Assembly (NCBI GenBank): GCA_025464995.1
Contig: JAODMO010000043.1
Coordinates: forward strand, 1-49,724
Length of the DNA: 49,724 nt
Direction of reading: 5' to 3'
Origin: Microbacteriaceae bacterium
GTDB lineage: Bacteria; Actinomycetota; Actinomycetes; Actinomycetales; Microbacteriaceae
Below are positions 26,261 to 35,031 of the stretch, one piece after another. The notes under the pieces are model-generated. The model saw nothing but the letters and a program-made list of their open reading frames with translations. It made no database searches and was not told the origin of the DNA. How positions within the stretch are numbered: the first letter of the stretch is position 1; every line of letters begins with the position of its first letter. The position numbers and the translations under genes are program-made.

Positions 26261-27049
26261 TCACAGCGGGGTCACGTAGGCCGAGCTGATTCCGCCGTCG
26301 ACGAGGAAGGTCGACGCGGTGATGAAACTCGCGTCGTCGCTCGCCAGGAAGGCGACGGCGGCGGCGAGCTCCTCCGGCTCGGCGAAGCGGCCGACCGGAA
26401 CGTGCACGAGACGACGCTGCGCCCGCTCCTGGTCGCTCGCGAAGAGCTCCTTCAGCAACGGCGTGTTCACCGGCCCGGGGCAGAGCGCGTTGACGCGGAT
26501 GCCCTGGCGCGCGAACTGCACGCCGAGCTCCTTGGTCAGGGCGAGCACACCGCCCTTCGATGCGGTGTACGAGATCTGGCTCGTCGCCGAGCCCATGACG
26601 GCGACGAAACTCGCCGTGTTGATGATCGACCCGCGCTGCTGGGCGACCATGTGGCGCAACGCCGCCCGCGAGCACAGGTAGACGCTCTTGAGGTTGACGT
26701 CTTGCACCCGCTCCCACGCCGGCAGCTCTGTGGTCTCGATCGAGTCGTCGTCGGGCGGCGAGATGCCGGCGTTGTTGAAGGCGATGTCGACCGAGCCGTA
26801 GGTCGCGGCGGCAGTGTCGAACAGGTTGTTCACCTCCGCCTCGTCGGTGACGTCGACCTTCACGAAGAGGCCGCCGACCTCGGCCGCGGCAGCGGCTCCC
26901 GTCTCGGCGTTGAAATCGCCGATGACGACCGTCGCGCCCTCGGCTGCGAAGCGCCGTGCCGTGGCGAGGCCGATGCCGGACGCGCCGCCGGTGATCACGG
27001 CGACCTTTCCGCGGAGGCGCTGCGTGAGGTCTATCGGGGGTAGTGCCAT
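26261..27049 (-). CDS. Short-chain dehydrogenase, proposed gamma-glutamylethanolamide alcohol dehydrogenase
   Basis: 262 residues from the ATG at 27047-27049, with AGGAG six bases upstream. Classical SDR: nucleotide loop TGGASGIGLATA, Asp in VVIGDFNAE (favours NAD+), NNAG motif, and catalytic YTASKGG with a preceding Ser in NTAS. The general family oxidises alcohols; the role in the pathway is inferred from position between an aldehyde dehydrogenase and the regulator and from the absence of a PuuB-like amine oxidase. 35 bases after the aldehyde dehydrogenase stop. The longer open frame upstream is antisense-like and rejected. Confidence 0.88.
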   Translation of the reverse strand: MALPPIDLTQRLRGKVAVITGGASGIGLATARRFAAEGATVVIGDFNAETGAAAAAEVGGLFVKVDVTDEAEVNNLFDTAAATYGSVDIAFNNAGISPPDDDSIETTELPAWERVQDVNLKSVYLCSRAALRHMVAQQRGSIINTASFVAVMGSATSQISYTASKGGVLALTKELGVQFARQGIRVNALCPGPVNTPLLKELFASDQERAQRRLVHVPVGRFAEPEELAAAVAFLASDDASFITASTFLVDGGISSAYVTPL

Positions 27050-27084
27050 GCGGTGCTCCTGTTTTCTCTGTGTTGCTGATCGAG

Positions 27085-28446
27085 TCAATCGGTGCTGATG
27101 AAGACGTTCTTGGTCTCGGTGAACGCGGTCGCGGCATCCGGCCCCAGCTCCCGACCGAGCCCGCTCTGCTTGAATCCGCCGAACGGTGTCGAATACCGCA
27201 CGGAGGAGTTGGAGTTGACCGACAGGTTGCCGCTCTCGATCGCCCGCGATACCCGGATGGCCCGGCCGACATCGCGCGTCCAAATCGACCCGGAGAGGCC
27301 GTAGATGCTGTCGTTGGCGAGGGCGATCGCGTCTGCCTCGTCGTCGAACGGCAGCACGCTGACGACCGGCCCGAAGATCTCGTCGGTCACGACGCGGTCG
27401 GTGCGAGACGTCGGGAGCAGCACCGTGGGCGGAAACCAGAAGCCCGGGCCCGTCGGAGCGCTGCCCCGGAAGGCGACCTGGTCGTCGTCGGGCACGTAGG
27501 ACGCGACCTTGTCGAAGTGCGCCTTGGCGACGAGCGGCCCCATCTCGGTGGACTCGTCGGTGACCGGCCCGACCTTCACGCCGGCGACCGCCGGCTCGAG
27601 CAGTTCGAGGAAGCGGTCGAGCACGGAGCGCTCCACGAGGATCCGGCTGCGCGCACAGCAGTCCTGGCCGGCGTTCTCGAACACCGAGTACGGCGCCGCG
27701 GCCGCTGCCTTCTCGAGATCCGCGTCGGCGAAGACGACGTTGGCGCTCTTGCCGCCGAGCTCGAGGGTGACCGCCTTCACCTGGTGCGCGCATCCGGCCA
27801 TGACCTTCTTGCCCGTCGCTGTCGAGCCGGTGAACACGATCTTGCGCACGTTCTCGTTGCTCACGAAGCGCTCACCGACGACGTCGCCGCGCCCGGGCAG
27901 TGTCTGGAACAGCCCCTCGGGCAGCCCTGCCTCGAGCGCGAGTTCGGCGAGGCGAAGCGCCGTGAGCGGCGTCCACTCTGCGGGCTTGAGCACCACGGCG
28001 TTGCCCGCGGCAAGCGCGGGGGCGAAGCCCCACGCCGCGATGGTCATGGGGAAGTTCCACGGCACGATGATGCCGACCACGCCGACCGGTTCGAGGAAGG
28101 TGACGTCGATGCCGCCCGCGACGGGGATCGTCGAGCCCAGCATCCGTTCCGGCGCCGCGGAGTAGTAGGTGAGCACGTCGCGGACGTGGCCGGCCTCCCA
28201 CCGTGCCTGGGAGATGGGATGTCCCGAATTGGCGACCTCGAGCATGGCGAGCTCCTCGACCGCACCGTCGACCGCCGCGGCGAACCGTCGCAGACCCGCG
28301 GCCCGCTCGGCCGGGGCGAGAGCCGCCCACTCGCGCTGCGCGGAGACCGCGTGCAGGATGGCGTCGTCGACCTCGGCGAGGGTGGTGTGCGTGACCGACC
28401 TCAGCACGGTCTCGTCGGCGGGGTTGATGAGTTCGATGGAGGTCAC
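27085..28446 (-). CDS. Aldehyde dehydrogenase, PuuC-like
   Basis: 453 residues from GTG (28444-28446), which overlaps the stop of the hydrolase gene as GTGA. NAD(P)+-dependent. Catalytic Cys263 in GQDCCARSR, general base Glu229 in LELGGKSAN, and the PWNFP loop near residue 130. In the E. coli Puu pathway the matching enzyme oxidises gamma-glutamyl-gamma-aminobutyraldehyde; here the proposed substrate is gamma-glutamyl aminoacetaldehyde, giving gamma-glutamylglycine. An extended frame to 28551 is possible but would overlap the hydrolase more. Confidence 0.9.
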   Translation of the reverse strand: MTSIELINPADETVLRSVTHTTLAEVDDAILHAVSAQREWAALAPAERAAGLRRFAAAVDGAVEELAMLEVANSGHPISQARWEAGHVRDVLTYYSAAPERMLGSTIPVAGGIDVTFLEPVGVVGIIVPWNFPMTIAAWGFAPALAAGNAVVLKPAEWTPLTALRLAELALEAGLPEGLFQTLPGRGDVVGERFVSNENVRKIVFTGSTATGKKVMAGCAHQVKAVTLELGGKSANVVFADADLEKAAAAAPYSVFENAGQDCCARSRILVERSVLDRFLELLEPAVAGVKVGPVTDESTEMGPLVAKAHFDKVASYVPDDDQVAFRGSAPTGPGFWFPPTVLLPTSRTDRVVTDEIFGPVVSVLPFDDEADAIALANDSIYGLSGSIWTRDVGRAIRVSRAIESGNLSVNSNSSVRYSTPFGGFKQSGLGRELGPDAATAFTETKNVFISTD

Positions 28447-29210
28447 GGCGTCGTCCCTTCGACGGGCTCGGGGAACGACCGGTATTCGCGCGCCGCAGCG
28501 ACGAGACCCGCGAACAGGCGCAGGTCGTCGGCGTTCTCCTCGGGGTGCCACTGCACGGCGACCCCGAAGGGCACTCCGTCCACCTCGACCGCCTGCACGA
28601 TGCCGTCGTCGGAGCGCGCGCTGACGACGAGCCCCTCCGCGATCTCGTCGACGGCCTGATGGTGGTACGAGTGCACCGGCAGGGCGGGTGCCGCGCCGAG
28701 CAGGTCGCCCGTGCGGGTTCCCGCGTGCACCTCGACCTCGTTCTCGCTGAACTTGCCGTAGCCCGCGTTGTACCGCGTGGATCCGATCACATCGGGCAGG
28801 TGCTGGTGCAGCGTGCCGCCGAGGGCGACGTTGAGTACCTGCAGCCCGCGGCAGATGCCGAGGAACGGCAGCTTGCGGGTGATCGCCGCGGTGAGCAGCG
28901 CCTCCTCCCAGGCATCGCGGTCGGTGCGCGGATCATCCGTTGTGGGATGACGCTCCTGGCCGTAGCGGCCCGGGTCGACGTCTTTGCCGCCCGTGATGAT
29001 GAGCCCGTCGAGAGAGTCGAGCACCCGGCTCGCGGTGAGCGCGTCGACGGGCTGAGGCGGCAGCAGCACGGCGATGCCGCCCGCCCGCGTCACCGCCTCG
29101 AAGTAGACCTTCGGCAGGAATGCCGCCTGCACGTCCCACACCCCGGTCTGCGCGCGCTCGAGGTAGGTGGTGAGCCCGATGAGCGGTTTGTCAGAAGCGC
29201 TCAAAGCCAC
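28443..29210 (-). CDS. Gamma-glutamyl amide hydrolase, PuuD-like (class I glutamine amidotransferase fold)
   Basis: 255 residues if started at GTG (29208-29210), matching the 254 residues of E. coli PuuD; a TTG two codons later is an alternative. Nucleophile Cys120 in LGICRGLQVLN and the His222/Glu224 pair in QWHPE form the triad. It hydrolyses the gamma-glutamyl bond at the end of the pathway, releasing glutamate and the product amine acid. Overlaps the glutamine synthetase-like gene upstream by 20 bases. The frame upstream to 29423 is inside that gene and rejected. Confidence 0.9.
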   Translation of the reverse strand: MALSASDKPLIGLTTYLERAQTGVWDVQAAFLPKVYFEAVTRAGGIAVLLPPQPVDALTASRVLDSLDGLIITGGKDVDPGRYGQERHPTTDDPRTDRDAWEEALLTAAITRKLPFLGICRGLQVLNVALGGTLHQHLPDVIGSTRYNAGYGKFSENEVEVHAGTRTGDLLGAAPALPVHSYHHQAVDEIAEGLVVSARSDDGIVQAVEVDGVPFGVAVQWHPEENADDLRLFAGLVAAAREYRSFPEPVEGTTP

Positions 29211-30570
29211 GCACCCGCTCCCAGTCGGTGATCGCCGAGTCATACGCCGCCTGCTCGACGCGGGCGTTGTGCACGTAGTGCTCGATGACCTCGGCGCCGA
29301 ACGCCTCGGCAGCCATGACGGAGCCCTCGAGAAGGTCGGCCGCGTCACGCAGGGTGGTAGGCACACGAGGCGAGTCAGAGCCGTAGGCGTTGCCCTCGAG
29401 CATCGGCGGCAGCTCGAGCTCATGCTCGATGCCGTAGAGCCCGCCAGCGATGAGCGCCGCGGTCGCGAGGTACTGGTTCACGTCGCCGCCGGGCACGCGG
29501 TTCTCCACGCGCAGCGACTGACCGTGCCCCACGACCCGCAGGGCGCACGTGCGGTTGTCGAGCCCCCACGCCACCGCGGTGGGCGCGAAGCTGCCCTCGA
29601 CGTAGCGCTTGTACGAGTTGATGTTGGGAGCGAAAAAGAGGCTCAGCTCGCGCGTCGTCGCGATGAGTCCCGCTATCCAGTGCTCCATGAGCTTCGAGAA
29701 GCCGTGCGGCCCGTCGCCCGCCATGACGGCGGCGCCATCATCCCCCCGCACGCTGAGGTGGATGTGGCAGCTGTTGCCCTCGCGCTCGTTGTACTTGGCC
29801 ATGAAGGTGAGCGACTTGCCGTGCTGGTCGGCGATCTCCTTCGCGCCGTTCTTGTAGATCGAGTGGTTGTCGCACGTCGCGAGCGCGTGGGCGTAACGGA
29901 AACCGATCTCCTGCTGGCCGAGATTGCACTCGCCCTTGACTCCCTCGCAGTACATTCCGGCGCCGTCCATGCCGTTGCGGATGTCGCGGAGGAGGGGCTC
30001 CATGCGGGTCGAGGCGAGAACCGCGTAGTCGATGTTGTAGTCGCTCGCCGGGGTGAGCCCCGTGTAGCCCTTCGCCCAGGCGGTGCGGTACGTGTCGTCG
30101 AACACGATGAACTCGAGCTCGGTGGCGGAGTACGGCACGAGGCCCCGCTCGGCGAGACGCGCGATCTGAGCCTTGAGGATCTCGCGCGGCGACTGCACGA
30201 CCGGCTTCTCGTCGAGCCACGTCAAGTCGGCCATCACGAGGGCGGTGCCGGGCAGCCACGGCAGCAGCCGCAGCGTGTTGATGTCGGGCATCATCGCCAT
30301 GTCGCCGTAGCCGGTCGCCCACGACGAGATCGAGTAGCCGTCGACGGTATTCATCTCGACGTCGACCGCGAGGAGGTAGTTGCAGCATTCTGCGCCGTGT
30401 TCGGCGAACTCCTCGAGGAACAGACGGGCGGACGCCCTTTTTCCGACGAGGCGGCCCTGCATGTCGGTGAAGCCGACGATCACCGTGTCGATCTCCCGAG
30501 TCGCGACGAGCTCGGTGAGCTGCTCGAGGGTGAGGTTGCCCGAGGTAGGAGTGCTGGCAAGCGTGGTCAT
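29191..30570 (-). CDS. Glutamine synthetase-like gamma-glutamyl-amine ligase
   Basis: 459 residues from the ATG at 30568-30570. Type I GS fold: beta-grasp N-terminus (VGFTDMQGRLVGKRASARLF) and catalytic domain with ATELEFIVFDD, NSCHIHLSV, and RVENRVPGGDVNQYLATAA. The ammonia enzyme reads GxGxHxH where this has NSCHIH, and the NLYxLP adenylylation motif is replaced, which sets it with PuuA/GlnA4-type ligases that join glutamate to an amine. First gene of the row; a divergent ethanolamine-type permease points to ethanolamine as the amine. A TTG three codons upstream is an alternative start. Confidence 0.9.
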   Translation of the reverse strand: MTTLASTPTSGNLTLEQLTELVATREIDTVIVGFTDMQGRLVGKRASARLFLEEFAEHGAECCNYLLAVDVEMNTVDGYSISSWATGYGDMAMMPDINTLRLLPWLPGTALVMADLTWLDEKPVVQSPREILKAQIARLAERGLVPYSATELEFIVFDDTYRTAWAKGYTGLTPASDYNIDYAVLASTRMEPLLRDIRNGMDGAGMYCEGVKGECNLGQQEIGFRYAHALATCDNHSIYKNGAKEIADQHGKSLTFMAKYNEREGNSCHIHLSVRGDDGAAVMAGDGPHGFSKLMEHWIAGLIATTRELSLFFAPNINSYKRYVEGSFAPTAVAWGLDNRTCALRVVGHGQSLRVENRVPGGDVNQYLATAALIAGGLYGIEHELELPPMLEGNAYGSDSPRVPTTLRDAADLLEGSVMAAEAFGAEVIEHYVHNARVEQAAYDSAITDWERVRGFERF

Positions 30571-30774
30571 GGCAGCCAATCTGCTCGTGTGTGGTGCTGG
30601 ATCGTCGATGACCCGACCATTACATCACAGCTATCACCGCGCAACCGCGCAATAAGTAACGCGCTGTTTACATCCAAAGGTAGACAGGAGCCACCAATAA
30701 ACGCCATGCTCTGTCCTAACACGCGGCTGCGGCGGCATGCCCACCCGTGACCCCATGTGCTTTCGGAGGTTGGA
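30571..30774. promoter_or_regulatory. Divergent promoter region of the amine cluster
   Basis: 204 bases between the ligase gene (minus) and the permease gene (plus), relatively AT-rich in the middle. The pair GTAAC and TTTAC, six bases apart (30656-30671), resembles a GlnR box or another dyad. TTTACA at 30667-30672 could be a -35 element. No gene is seen here. Confidence 0.5.
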
Positions 30775-32319
30775 ATGGCTGGTAGTTCGAGCAAGAGCGT
30801 TCGCGGCGTCACCTACACGAAGGCAGACGACGGGTACTTCGAGAAGCGCACCCTCAAGCGTTCCGCCGGCATCTGGGGGCTCTGGGGCCTCGCCGTCGCC
30901 GCGGTGATCTCGGGCGACTTCTCCGGCTGGAACTTCGGCATCGACTTCGCCGGCTTCGGCGGCATGTCGATCGCCTTCGTCATCCTCGTGCTCATGTACT
31001 ACGGCATGATCTTCTCGATCGGCGAGATGGCGGCGGCGATGCCGCACACCGGCGGCGCGTACTCCTTCGCCCGCTCGGCGATGGGTCCGTGGGGCGGCCT
31101 CGTCACGGGGCTCGCCGAGACGATCGAATACGTCGCGACGACGGCCGTCATCGTCTTCTTCTCGGCGCAGTACGCCAACGGCATCACGAGCGAGCTGCTC
31201 GGGCTCGACCTGTCGGCGAACATGTGGATCTGGTGGGTCGTGCTCTACGCCGTCTTCATCGCCCTGAACACCGCGGGCGCCAACATCTCGTTCACCTTCG
31301 CGATCGTGGTCTCGATCATCTCGATCGGCATCCTGCTCGTCTTCTCGGTCATGGCGATGACCTCGGGCCTGTTCAGCGTCGACAAGCTGTTCGACATCGA
31401 GCCCGATCCCGGGCAGTCGACCTTCCTCCCGCACGGACTGGTGCCCATCCTCTACGCCCTGCCGTTCGCGATGTGGTTCTTCCTCGGCATCGAGGAGCTG
31501 CCGCTCGCCGCCGAGGAGTCCCTCGACCCGGCCCGCGACATCCCGAAGGCCGGATTCTGGGCTCGTGGAACCCTCATCGTCACCGGCGTGCTCATCCTCG
31601 TGCTCAACACGGGCATCCTCGGCGCGAGCGCGACGGGAGTGTCGCTCGAACCGCTGCTCGACGGGTTCCGGGCCATGGTGGGCGACGAGCTCGCGGCGGT
31701 GCTCGCGCTGTTCGCGCTCGTGGGCCTGCTCGCCTCGCTGCAGGGCATCATGTTCGCGTACGGACGCAACATGTACTCCCTGTCGCGCGCCGGGTACTAC
31801 CCGAAGTTCTTCTCGCTCACCGGAAAGCGGCAGACGCCGTGGGTCGCACTCGTCATCGGTGCGGCTATCGGTTTCGTCGCCCTCGTCGTGCTTGACGTGC
31901 TGACGAAGGTCGACTCCGACGGCGTGGGAGCCGTGGCCGGCGCCATCATCCTGAACATCGCGGTCTGGGGCGCCGTCGTGGCGTACTTCCTGCAGATGGT
32001 GTCGTTCATCATCCTGCGTCGGAAGTTCCCGAACGCGAACCGCCCCTATCGCAGCCCCTGGGGGCTGTTCGGCGCCTATGCCGCGGCGATCATCGCGGCG
32101 TTCGTGTTCGTCGGCTTCCTCGTCAACCCGACGTTCCAGCCGGCGATCATCGCCATATTCATCGTCTACGCCGTCATCCTCATCGGGTTCGCGGTCTACG
32201 CGAGGCACAACCTCGTTCTCTCGCCGGAGGAGGAGTACGCCCTCAGCGGCGGGCTGCACGGCGACCCGCAGGCCGAGGGCTACGACGCCATGGAATCCGA
32301 GGTGTTCGACAAGAAGTGA
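30775..32319 (+). CDS. APC-superfamily permease, ethanolamine permease type
   Basis: 514 residues from the ATG at 30775, preceded by CGGAGGT. About 12 transmembrane helices. The N-terminal part (YFEKRTLKRSAG, then AAVISGDFSGWNFGIDFAGF and MPHTGGAYSFARSAMGPWGG) follows closely the pattern I know from the ethanolamine permease group. C-terminal cytosolic tail of about 35 acidic residues. It probably imports the substrate used by the divergent gamma-glutamylation genes. Amino acid transport is the alternative. Confidence 0.88.
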   Translation: MAGSSSKSVRGVTYTKADDGYFEKRTLKRSAGIWGLWGLAVAAVISGDFSGWNFGIDFAGFGGMSIAFVILVLMYYGMIFSIGEMAAAMPHTGGAYSFARSAMGPWGGLVTGLAETIEYVATTAVIVFFSAQYANGITSELLGLDLSANMWIWWVVLYAVFIALNTAGANISFTFAIVVSIISIGILLVFSVMAMTSGLFSVDKLFDIEPDPGQSTFLPHGLVPILYALPFAMWFFLGIEELPLAAEESLDPARDIPKAGFWARGTLIVTGVLILVLNTGILGASATGVSLEPLLDGFRAMVGDELAAVLALFALVGLLASLQGIMFAYGRNMYSLSRAGYYPKFFSLTGKRQTPWVALVIGAAIGFVALVVLDVLTKVDSDGVGAVAGAIILNIAVWGAVVAYFLQMVSFIILRRKFPNANRPYRSPWGLFGAYAAAIIAAFVFVGFLVNPTFQPAIIAIFIVYAVILIGFAVYARHNLVLSPEEEYALSGGLHGDPQAEGYDAMESEVFDKK

Positions 32320-32366
32320 CGGGTCGCGGGGTCTCCCCGCGACGGCCGCATCGAGCCGTCCGGTTC

Positions 32367-32372
32367 TACTAT
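32367..32372 (+). promoter_or_regulatory. Candidate -10 box of the second TetR gene (leaderless)
   Basis: TACTAT is followed by six bases and the ATG at 32379; no ribosome site precedes that ATG. Confidence 0.4.
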
Positions 32373-32378
32373 GGTCGG

Positions 32379-32939
32379 ATGACCTCTTCCCCCCGGGCGA
32401 ACGGCGGACGGGGCGCGGGCGCGACAAACCGGGCAGCGCTCATCGCCGCCGCACGGTCGATCTTCGCGACGCACGGGCTCGACGCCCCGCTCAGCTCCGT
32501 CGCACGTCAGGCGGGGGTCGGCCAGGGCAGCCTGTACCGCCACTTCCCGACCCGTTCGAGCCTCGCCGTCGCGGTCTTCCAGGAGAACCTCGACGCCGTG
32601 GAGGAGCTCGCGGCGCACGGCGACTCGACCCTCGGCGACGTGCTGCGGGCGCTCACCGGGCAGGCGATCCAGTCGACGGCCTTCTTCGAGATGCTGCAGA
32701 TCGAGCACGTCGACGCCGACAGCAGAGACCTCGCCCGCCGCATCGGGGCCGTGCTCTCCCCGATGGTCGAGGCGGCGCATGCAGACGGCACGATTGCCCG
32801 GTGGCTCACGACCGACGACGTGCTGCTCTGCATGGCCATGCTCGCCGGCGCACTGGCCAAGTCGCCGCGCGCGCAACGCGACGCGGTCGCCGCCCGCATC
32901 TGGATGCTGCTGCCGTTCGACCCGTCGCCGCCGCGTTAG
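32379..32939 (+). CDS. TetR/AcrR-family regulator
   Basis: 186 residues from the ATG at 32379. Helix-turn-helix region residues about 15-60: NRAALIAAARSIFATHGLDA, then AGVGQGSLYRHFPTRSSLA. The C-terminal domain ends with LLPFDPSPP. The start giving 207 residues (32316) overlaps the permease stop and lacks support. 59 bases after the permease, same strand, so it may regulate permease expression or itself; the target is unknown. Confidence 0.85.
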   Translation: MTSSPRANGGRGAGATNRAALIAAARSIFATHGLDAPLSSVARQAGVGQGSLYRHFPTRSSLAVAVFQENLDAVEELAAHGDSTLGDVLRALTGQAIQSTAFFEMLQIEHVDADSRDLARRIGAVLSPMVEAAHADGTIARWLTTDDVLLCMAMLAGALAKSPRAQRDAVAARIWMLLPFDPSPPR

Positions 32940-33153
32940 GCGACCGCACGAGTCCACGCAGGCCGCGCAGGTCTGACAGGGTCGCCGCGGGGTCGGTGAA
33001 CTTGCCCACGACAACGCCGCCCGGTTCGTCATGGGCGGGCCCAACACACGGGGTCCGCCCATCCGCTCGGAATCGCGGAGCGCCTACCCCACGGGGAGGC
33101 AACCACTCAGCTTCCTGCGGGGATCATCGTGTTTGATGGATGTGGGAGGCGAC
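32940..33153. other. Gap between TetR and DedA genes
   Basis: 214 bases with no supported gene. A strong hairpin occurs at 33031-33062: ATGGGCGGGCCC pairs with GGGTCCGCCCAT around an 8-base loop, with a single wobble pair. No T run follows. It may mark the end of the TetR transcript or a structured leader of the DedA gene. Confidence 0.5.
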
Positions 33154-33813
33154 GTGATCACGCTACTTTCGGCAGGCAAGGACATCAGCGACCTCGGCGG
33201 GATCGTCGGCTTCGCGGGAACCCTCATGGAGGGAATCGGGGAATGGGGCGTCGGGCTGTTCACCTTGCTCGAAACCGTCTTCCCGCCCATCCCGAGCGAG
33301 GTGATCCTGCCGCTCGCCGGCTTCCTCTCCCAGCAGGGCGAGCTGAACCGCGAACTCGTGGTCGTGACCAGCACGCTCGGTGCCTACCTCGGCGGCCTGC
33401 TGTTGTATGCACTCGGAGCGGCTCTCGGCCTCGAACGGTCCATCCGCTGGCTCTCCAAGCTGCCCCTTGTCGACCGCTCGGACTTCGAGAGGGCGGCGAA
33501 CTGGTTCACGCGTCACGGGCGCGCCGCGGTCTTCTTCGGCCGCCTCATCCCGGGAGTGCGGAGCCTCATCTCCCTGCCCGCGGGCGCCGCACGGATGAAC
33601 CTGCTCACCTTCTCGCTCTTCACGATCGCGGGCAGCGGCATCTGGAACGCCCTCCTCATCTATCTCGGCGCCGCCCTCGGCACCCAGTACGAGCTCATCG
33701 ACCGGTATTCCGCCTTCCTCAATTACGCGGTGTACGCCGCGATCGCCGCGGTGATCCTCTGGCTCGTGGTGCGGCGCGTTCGTCGTCGCCGCGGTGCCGA
33801 CACTCTTGCGTGA
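33154..33813 (+). CDS. DedA-family membrane protein
   Basis: 219 residues from GTG at 33154, chosen because GGAGG lies four bases upstream; an ATG at 33136 would add six residues. Family features: LLETVFPPIPSEVILPLAGF with the conserved Glu, and FFGRLIPGVRSLISLPAGAA with the conserved Arg and Gly. Four or five membrane segments; basic C-terminus (RRVRRRRG). DedA proteins are linked to undecaprenyl phosphate or phosphatidylethanolamine lipid flipping and membrane-potential maintenance; which applies here is unknown. Confidence 0.9.
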   Translation: MITLLSAGKDISDLGGIVGFAGTLMEGIGEWGVGLFTLLETVFPPIPSEVILPLAGFLSQQGELNRELVVVTSTLGAYLGGLLLYALGAALGLERSIRWLSKLPLVDRSDFERAANWFTRHGRAAVFFGRLIPGVRSLISLPAGAARMNLLTFSLFTIAGSGIWNALLIYLGAALGTQYELIDRYSAFLNYAVYAAIAAVILWLVVRRVRRRRGADTLA

Positions 33814-33920
33814 CGAGGCCTGAGCCGACTCCGAGACATCCGCGCTGCGCATAATGGATGGACGGGCGGACGCTCGACGCTCGATCCGACCACCGCGCCA
33901 CCGGACACACCAGGAGAACT

Positions 33921-34898
33921 GTGCACTACGTCAAACTCGGCTCCACGGGGCTGGATGTCTCCCCCATCGCACTCGGCGGCATGAGCTACGGCGAGCCCGG
34001 CCGGGGAGTGCACGCCTGGACCCTCACCGAGGAGGACAGCCGCCCATTCATCCGGCAGGCGGTGGAGGCCGGCATCAACTTCTTCGACACGGCGAACGTC
34101 TACTCGGCGGGGTCGAGCGAGGAGATCATGGGCCGTGCGCTCGCCGAGTACGCCGACCGCGACGAGATCGTGGTCGCGACGAAGGTGCACGGCGCGATGA
34201 GCGACGGCCCGAACAAGCGCGGGCTCTCACGTAAAGCCATCCTGCAGGAGATCGACCACAGCCTGCGCCGGCTCGACATGGACTACGTCGACCTCTACAT
34301 CATCCACAGGTTCGACCCCGCGACCCCGTTGGCCGAGACGCTCGAGGCGCTCGACGACGTCGTGCGCTCGGGCAAGGCCCGCTACATCGGTGCCTCCTCG
34401 ATGTTCGCGTGGCAGTTCGCGAAGGCACTGCACCTGCAGGAGGCCAACGGCTGGTCGCGCTTCGTCTCCATGCAGAGCCAGTACAACCTCATCAGCCGCG
34501 AGGACGAACGCGAGCTGTTCCCGCTTTCCGTCGACGAGGGCATCGGGCTGACGCCGTGGAGCCCGCTCGCCCGCGGAAGGCTCACGCGAGACTGGGATGC
34601 GACGACCGCCCGCACCGAGACGGACGTGTTCGGCGGCACGCTGTACACGCAGGCCGAGGCATCCGACCGCTCCATCGCGGCTGTCGTCGCCGACATCGCG
34701 CGGGAACGCGACGTGTCGCGGGCCCAGATCGCGCTCGCGTGGGTGTCGGCCAACCCGGCCGTCACGTCGCCCATCGTCGGCGCGACCAAGCAGCATCACC
34801 TCGAAGACGCCATCGCCGCTCTCGACATCACGCTCACCCCGGAGGAGATGGCGCGGCTGGAGGCCGACTACGTTCCGCGGCTGCCCGAGGGGTTCTGA
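33921..34898 (+). CDS. Aldo/keto reductase
   Basis: 325 residues from GTG at 33921, six bases after AGGAG. TIM-barrel NADPH-dependent oxidoreductase. The tetrad is Asp56 and Tyr61 (FFDTANVYSAGSSEE), Lys88 (VATKVHG) and His129 (DLYIIHRFD). The cofactor-binding end reads SPIVGATKQHHLEDA. It resembles the YajO/general stress AKR group; substrate not predictable. CATAAT at 33849-33854 may be the -10 box. The upstream ATG at 33858 lacks a ribosome site. Confidence 0.92.
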   Translation: MHYVKLGSTGLDVSPIALGGMSYGEPGRGVHAWTLTEEDSRPFIRQAVEAGINFFDTANVYSAGSSEEIMGRALAEYADRDEIVVATKVHGAMSDGPNKRGLSRKAILQEIDHSLRRLDMDYVDLYIIHRFDPATPLAETLEALDDVVRSGKARYIGASSMFAWQFAKALHLQEANGWSRFVSMQSQYNLISREDERELFPLSVDEGIGLTPWSPLARGRLTRDWDATTARTETDVFGGTLYTQAEASDRSIAAVVADIARERDVSRAQIALAWVSANPAVTSPIVGATKQHHLEDAIAALDITLTPEEMARLEADYVPRLPEGF

Positions 34899-34987
34899 AC
34901 CGGCGCTGAACCGGCGGCGCGCAGCGGACTCACGGCTGCGGGGCGGCGTACACATCGGAGGCTCATAGCAACGCGTCGCATGATTGG

Positions 34988-35013
34988 CGAGCCGGGCAGC
35001 CGCCCGGCGCTCG
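34988..35013 (+). other. Leader hairpin before the ferric-reductase-like gene
   Basis: GCCGGGC (34991-34997) and GCCCGGC (35002-35008) form a perfect stem around AGCC, extended by CGAG/CTCG with a two-base bulge. It ends 19 bases before the ATG of the next gene. The 133-base gap around it (34899-35031) holds no gene; a short direct repeat of CTGAACCGGCG follows the aldo/keto reductase stop. Confidence 0.45.
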
Positions 35014-35031
35014 TCCAGCGATGGGGAAGAC

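Noticed and set aside
29211..29423. N-terminal extension of the PuuD-like hydrolase
   Set aside because: It lies within the GS-like gene in another frame and is Ser/Arg/Thr-rich without similarity to PuuD; the GTG at 29210 gives the normal family length.
32940..33102. Possible small gene on the minus strand (segment VGKFTDPAATLSDLRGL)
   Set aside because: The frame runs into the antisense of the TetR gene, has no ribosome site, and the segment is too short to assign.
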